In this document: positions 6,121 through 9,646 of the stretch, in pieces | Position numbering within the stretch: the stretch's first letter is position 1 | Layout: every line of letters starts with the position of its first letter | NCBI GenBank assembly: GCA_005882055.1 | Contig: VBGQ01000179.1 | Location: 1 to 9,646, forward strand | Length of the DNA stretch: 9,646 nt | Direction: 5' to 3' | DNA from: Chloroflexota bacterium | GTDB taxonomy: Bacteria; Chloroflexota; Limnocylindria; QHBO01 | Translations under genes and position numbers: made by a program | Notes under the pieces: generated by a model | The model's input: the letters and a program-made list of their open reading frames with translations, nothing else | Databases searched by the model: none | Told to the model about the DNA's origin: nothing

Positions 6121-7629
6121 CTACGCCTTCTCGGTCACGCGATATTCCAGGTAGCGCCCGGTCAGTAGGCGAGTCTGGGCATCGAGGGCCGGCAGGTTGC
6201 TGAACAGGATCCCGATGATCGGCAGCCCGATCCACTGCGCATAGCTGACCAGCCTGGGAAGCCATCCCCACCGGGCGGGCCGTGGGGGGACGATCGAGTT
6301 CTCGATGAACACCATTACCGCGAGCGACAGCAGCGCCATGGTGAGCATCGTGCTGGCATAGATCGGTAGATTCTGGCCCAGGATCGTCTGCCCGAACGCC
6401 GGATTGAGGACCAGCGGAATGATCGTGCCGAACGTGATCACGAACGGCCCGATCGCCCAGCTGATGTGCTCCCAGAACAGGTTCACGACGCGCCACACGC
6501 GAGATAGGAGCGGGATCTCGGAGTGGCGGATGGCGTTCTGCACCACGTAGGGAATGTCCGTGACGCCCCACGCCCAGCGGCGGGCCTGGGTGTACTGGGT
6601 GATCATCGAGCGCCAATAGGATCGCGCGCGGACCGCATCGCCGTAGATCGGAATGAAGAGCGGCACCGCGCGGAACCGCTCGCCATAGGTGAAGTAGCTC
6701 TTCCAGTAGAAGCGGCTGTCCTCCGGGATCGCATCGGTCGCCCAGTAGCCCACCTCGTGGACCATGCGCAGCGTGGTCGAGTAGCTCGAGAAGGAGACCA
6801 GCTTCTCCGGCATCACGCTGCGCCACAGCTGCAGCTGCGTGAGCATCGCCGCGAAGAGGCGCAGCAGGATCGGCGCCTCCCAAATATTGTTGTGGAAGAA
6901 CGGAATCGGCTGGTAGAGCTGGGTGTCGCGGTTCTCGTCGCTCAGGTGCGTCCAGGCCAGGTAGCTGAAGTACTGCGGATGCACCCGGAAGTCCGCGTCG
7001 AGGTCGGTGATCAGGATGCGGGATGCATCCATCCCCCGTTCGCGGACAAGGAGCCGATACAGGTAGCGACCGCCCCAGGCCATGGCGCTGCTCTTGCCGA
7101 TCACGATCCCAGGCTCGAGCGGATCCAGGATGTGGATGAACTCCGCGAAGGACTTGCGGAATTCCTTGCGCAGCGTCTGGACGTTGGCGATGCCCTCCGC
7201 GTCGGATTCGCGGGTGATGATCGCGCAGATCTTGCGTTCCCGGGGCCAGTCGGCCTCGGCCAGGGCGCGCACGGTGTGCCGCAGCTTGTCGAGCGGCTCG
7301 GTATAGGTCGGGATCAGCGCCAGCTGGATCAGCTCATCGGCACGTGGGGGCCGATCACCTGGTGGGCGCAGGGCCCCCAGCCGCGCGTTCCAATCGGTCG
7401 CCAGGACGCCACGAACGCGCCGGTAACCGATCACCACCGTCACGCCCAGCCACAGCGATCGGCAGAGCATGTAGAAGTCGAAGGTCAGGACGAAGTAGGC
7501 AACCAGCCACGGATAGCTGAAGCTGAGCCAGATCGGGCCCAAGATGATGGCCCAGCTGATGAGCCCCGGCACCATCTCCAGCACGCGCTGGAGCCATCGG
7601 TACCGATCAATCTGCGCGTCCTCGACCAT
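6121..7629 (-). CDS. Membrane-bound family 2 glycosyltransferase
   Basis: Probable processive or polyprenyl-linked GT2 enzyme (GT-A fold) that transfers sugar from a nucleotide donor at the inner face of the cytoplasmic membrane. The substrate is unknown. The 502 residues include two N-terminal membrane segments (about 20-37 and 41-67). The catalytic domain starts at LALIPTYTEP (103-112). It contains the metal-binding DLDADF (209-214), PEDSRFYWK (302-310) with the acidic catalytic position, and QARRW (348-352), the QxxRW acceptor/processivity motif of cellulose- and hyaluronan-synthase-like enzymes. Three or four further membrane segments lie at about 385-408, 422-442 and 459-480. ATG 7629 is preceded by GGAAGG. 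The gene ends 18 nt before the PH-like membrane gene. No PilZ domain or export partner is visible. It could make an exopolysaccharide or decorate a lipid carrier; the sequence does not decide. Confidence 0.87.
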   Translation of the reverse strand: MVEDAQIDRYRWLQRVLEMVPGLISWAIILGPIWLSFSYPWLVAYFVLTFDFYMLCRSLWLGVTVVIGYRRVRGVLATDWNARLGALRPPGDRPPRADELIQLALIPTYTEPLDKLRHTVRALAEADWPRERKICAIITRESDAEGIANVQTLRKEFRKSFAEFIHILDPLEPGIVIGKSSAMAWGGRYLYRLLVRERGMDASRILITDLDADFRVHPQYFSYLAWTHLSDENRDTQLYQPIPFFHNNIWEAPILLRLFAAMLTQLQLWRSVMPEKLVSFSSYSTTLRMVHEVGYWATDAIPEDSRFYWKSYFTYGERFRAVPLFIPIYGDAVRARSYWRSMITQYTQARRWAWGVTDIPYVVQNAIRHSEIPLLSRVWRVVNLFWEHISWAIGPFVITFGTIIPLVLNPAFGQTILGQNLPIYASTMLTMALLSLAVMVFIENSIVPPRPARWGWLPRLVSYAQWIGLPIIGILFSNLPALDAQTRLLTGRYLEYRVTEKA

Positions 7630-7638
7630 CAGCCTTCC

Positions 7639-7662
7639 ACCGGCCGGGCGGCCCCGGCCGGT
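7639..7662 (-). repeat. Perfect 10-bp inverted repeat between ilvE and the glycosyltransferase gene
   Basis: In coding sense ACCGGCCGGG, loop GCCG, CCCGGCCGGT forms a very stable hairpin. It starts 14 nt after the ilvE stop and ends directly before the GGAAGG ribosome binding site of the glycosyltransferase gene. No U-tract follows. It may be a U-less terminator for ilvE or may restrict translation of the next gene; the sequence does not distinguish these. Confidence 0.6.
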
Positions 7663-7676
7663 CCCGCGCCCGTCTC

Positions 7677-8530
7677 CTAGTAGATCGGTGTCAGCCAGGA
7701 ATGGTAGGCGTCAAGCCTTCCGCGAACCGCCTCGAAGTACGTGCGCGAGAGGCGAGTGGTGACCGGACCGGGACGTCCCTCCCCGACGATGCGCCGATCG
7801 ATCTCGACCACGGCCGAGACCTGCGCACCGGTTCCGCACAGGAATACTTCTTCGGCGTTGTACAGCTCGGTGCGATCGATCGAGCGCTGGATCACCGGGA
7901 TCCCGAGATCGCCGGCCATCGCGATCAGCCGGCTCCGGTCAGCACGATCGCCTCGTCAAAGCCGTTGAGCTGTGCCTCGCTCTTGGCCAGCGCCGAGTTC
8001 ACGTACGCGCCGGTCACCTTGCCCCGCGCCGGAATGGCGTTGTCGTCGGTTCGGCGCCAGCTGCTGACCTGCGCACGCACGCCCGCCTCGGTGTCGATGT
8101 ATTTCCCGAATGGGATCGCGAACATCGTGAAATCGGCGTCCAGGTTGTGGAGCCGGACGCCGATGAGCTCGCTGGACTTGTAGATGAGCGGCCGTACGTA
8201 GATGTCCTCCTGCAACCCATCGCGACGCAGGAGCTCGACCGTGAAATCGGCCATCTGCTCAGGCGTGTACGGCACCTGCATATAGAGCAGTGCCGCTGAA
8301 CGGACGATGCGCTGGAAATGGGGTACCAGGTCGAGCGCGTACAGCTGCTTGCTGTCGGCGTTCCAATAGGCACGGATTCCTTCGAAGACCGCGGTCCCGT
8401 AGTTCAGGGCGTGGGTCATGACGCTGATGTTCGCGTCGCGCAGCGGGACGAAGCCGCCGCGGAAGAAGGCCCAGAGATCGGTCGTCGAATCGGTCACGGC
8501 AGCGGGCGTCGAGGTAGCCTGCTTGAGCAA
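7677..8530 (-). pseudogene. ilvE: Branched-chain amino acid aminotransferase with internal deletion
   Basis: IlvE is a PLP enzyme that transfers amino groups between glutamate and the keto acids of Ile, Val and Leu (fold type IV). The first part, from TTG 8530, is typical: FFRGGFVPLRDA, HALNYGTAVFEGIRAY, RPLIYKSSELIG and GKVTGAYVNSALAKSEAQ, whose Lys is the PLP lysine. It stops at TGA 7927-7925, just after DEAIVLTGAG. The C-terminal part resumes in another frame as LIAMAGDLGIPVIQ, then ELYNAEEVFLCGTGAQV and GPVTTRL, ending TAG 7679-7677. Against E. coli IlvE recalled from memory, about 35 residues are missing, including the NGYISEGAGENLF and GITR elements that hold the PLP ring nitrogen and phosphate. 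The loss must equal 1 modulo 3 in bases (for example 106 or 109). As written, the product cannot be active. It is either a true pseudogene or an assembly error. Confidence 0.88.
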
Positions 8531-8536
8531 GGTGCA

Positions 8537-8542
8537 CTCCTC
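8537..8542 (-). promoter_or_regulatory. Ribosome binding site selecting the TTG start of ilvE
   Basis: GAGGAG in coding sense, 6 nt before TTG at 8530. No ATG lies in frame near this point, and the upstream in-frame GTG at 8590 falls at or before the expected transcription start, so TTG is the best initiation codon. Confidence 0.7.
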
Positions 8543-8590
8543 ATCGGCCGGGTCCGCGCAGTGCGCGCGGGCCAGCAAGGCGGCCGCCAC

Positions 8591-8619
8591 AGTATAGCCA
8601 GTGCAAGTTGCACGCCTGC
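8591..8619 (-). promoter_or_regulatory. Probable promoter and operator of ilvE
   Basis: TATACT (8596-8591) is a good -10 box in the gap between the antiporter stop and ilvE. The 17-nt spacer above it is made of four bases plus the perfect palindrome GTGCAA C TTGCAC (8613-8601). The hexamer at -35 is GCAGGC, which is poor. A good -10 with a poor -35 and a palindrome in the spacer suggests an activated or repressed promoter. Transcription would start near 8584, leaving a leader of about 54 nt. The regulator is not identifiable. Confidence 0.45.
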
Positions 8620-8644
8620 TCCGGGCGACCAGATTCTTGCGGAA

Positions 8645-9646
8645 TCAGTGGGCCACCGGCGGCGCCTGCAGGATCAACGCCGCGGCGATGTACGCCGCGT
8701 ACAGCGGGCCGCCCAGGAGCAGCGACCAGGCGCTCAGGCGCCCTGCGCGCAGCATCATGCCGAAGATCAGTGCCGTCGCCACGAACGCCGTTCCCGCGGA
8801 GGCAAACGAGAGCGCGCTGGAAGCGCTGAAGGTCCACTCCGTGAAGGCGATCCCCAGGACGGTCGGGATGCAGCTCTGGAAGACCATCGCGCCGGTGATG
8901 TTGCCCATCGCCAGGGTGTCCTTGCCGGATCGGACCCAGAGCAGCGAGTTGAACTTCTCCGGCAGCTCGGTGGCGATCGGCGCGATCACCAGCGCCAGGA
9001 TGCGAGGGTCGAGGCCAACGGTCTGGGAGAGATGCTCCACCGCTCCCACGAAGATCTGGGCCCCAGCGATGATCGCGCCCAGCGCGATCAGCACCTGTGT
9101 GACGATCACACGCAGCCGAGGCACGGCGATGCTCTCGCCGCTGGCATCTGCCTCACGAGGCAGGATCTCCACGTCGACGTCCTGGGAACGATTCAGCTCG
9201 CCGAGCCGGCTGAGGTGGAGCCGATTCAGGTCGGCGGCATCGGTCTCCGTCGGCTCGTCGGTGAAATGGGCTCGGACGTAGATCGCGTAGCAGACGAGCA
9301 GGGCGCCGGCGACCACCCACTTGAGCCAGTGCACCGGCGCAGGCAGGAAGGCGGACCCAATCGCCGCGGCGTACGCGAGCATGAAGAACACCACGTCGCG
9401 GCCGAGCACACCGACGTTCACTCGCAGATCGGTGGGCCGTCGTCCCCCGCGCGCCAGGAGCAGGACACCGGCGCCCGTGACGAACATCGCGAGCGTGGAG
9501 AGCATGAATGGCGCCCCCAGGATGGCGCCGACGCCGACCTCTGCCGAGTTGCCGGGGTCGCCGCCGAAGACGATCGGTCCCACGATGGCGATCACGGGGA
9601 TCAGCGTCTCGGGCATGGCGGTGGCAACCGCGGCCAACACGCTCCC
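8645..9646 (-). CDS. CaCA-superfamily cation antiporter (Na+/Ca2+ exchanger-like), 5' end cut by window edge
   Basis: Membrane antiporter that exchanges a divalent cation, probably Ca2+, against Na+ or H+. The window holds 333 residues; about 40-50 N-terminal residues (first helix and the start of the alpha-1 repeat) lie outside. Alpha-1 is seen as AAVATAMPETLIPVIA (about 5-20) and GAILGAPFM (40-48). Alpha-2 is IAPIATELPEKFNSLL (about 216-231), then LAMGNITGAMVFQS. The paired PE motifs with Glu are the ion-binding signature. Around nine hydrophobic helices are visible. A hydrophilic acidic loop separates the halves (about 122-178, with THFTDEP-like and DVDVEILPREAD stretches), as usual for the family. 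The gene ends at TGA 8647-8645. A 114-nt gap with its own promoter-like site separates it from ilvE. Ion specificity is inference. Confidence 0.87.
   Translation of the reverse strand, partial: GSVLAAVATAMPETLIPVIAIVGPIVFGGDPGNSAEVGVGAILGAPFMLSTLAMFVTGAGVLLLARGGRRPTDLRVNVGVLGRDVVFFMLAYAAAIGSAFLPAPVHWLKWVVAGALLVCYAIYVRAHFTDEPTETDAADLNRLHLSRLGELNRSQDVDVEILPREADASGESIAVPRLRVIVTQVLIALGAIIAGAQIFVGAVEHLSQTVGLDPRILALVIAPIATELPEKFNSLLWVRSGKDTLAMGNITGAMVFQSCIPTVLGIAFTEWTFSASSALSFASAGTAFVATALIFGMMLRAGRLSAWSLLLGGPLYAAYIAAALILQAPPVAH

Noticed and set aside
5204..6883. Open frame of 559 codons on the minus strand overlapping two genes
   Set aside because: It lies out of frame across both the glycosyltransferase and the PH-like gene, with shadow-type composition and no motifs.
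7925..8590. GTG at 8590 as the ilvE start
   Set aside because: It lies next to the -10-like box and so likely before the transcript starts; TTG at 8530 has a strong ribosome binding site.
8601..8606. TTGCAC as a -35 box for ilvE
   Set aside because: It is only 4 nt from TATACT, and 17 nt downstream no -10-like hexamer exists; it is better read as half of the palindrome.
1..9646. CRISPR arrays, insertion sequences, tRNA or rRNA genes, toxin-antitoxin or defence genes
   Set aside because: No regularly spaced repeats, transposase motifs, tRNA cloverleaf features or defence-family motifs were found on either strand.

Overview
This is a high-GC window (roughly two-thirds G+C by eye) in which every gene I can support lies on the minus strand, so the biological order runs from 9646 down to 1. 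The gene content (ileS-lspA-rluD order, an ileS T-box leader with an intrinsic terminator, an unusual IleRS sequence type, TTG/GTG starts) suggests a Chloroflexota- or Actinomycetota-like bacterium. That is inference from gene style only, and no marker in the window fixes the taxon.

Layout in transcription order: (1) a CaCA-type cation antiporter cut by the right edge (9646-8645). (2) A short intergenic stretch with a -10-like box, a perfect 6+1+6 palindrome and a strong ribosome binding site in front of a TTG start. (3) ilvE, branched-chain aminotransferase (8530-7677), which has lost about 35 central residues and changes frame at the junction. (4) A 10-bp GC hairpin, then a membrane family-2 glycosyltransferase (7629-6121). 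(5) A membrane protein with a PH-like domain (6102-5076), interrupted by a +1 frame change near 5493. (6) A promoter-like site and a T-box riboswitch of about 340 nt (AUC specifier, UGGU T-box bulge, 9-bp GNRA-loop terminator with seven U) controlling ileS. (7) ileS (4668-1624), followed by an out-of-frame stretch that reads like the rest of its C-terminus. (8) lspA (1537-953). (9) An RluD-type pseudouridine synthase cut by the left edge (881-1).

ileS, lspA and rluD look like one transcription unit started by the T-box leader: isoleucyl-tRNA charging, lipoprotein signal peptide cleavage and rRNA modification. ilvE and ileS share an isoleucine theme, but the genes between them do not. The glycosyltransferase and PH-like membrane gene form a tight pair, probably acting on an envelope polysaccharide or glycolipid.

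The most unusual aspects are three reading-frame disruptions in under 7 kb. One of them, at the end of ileS, has the layout of the RF2-type +1 frameshift site: an SD-like GAGG, 4 nt, then CCT TGA C. I see no CRISPR, insertion sequence, tRNA, rRNA, toxin-antitoxin or phage-defence genes. I do not see a clearly new system here.
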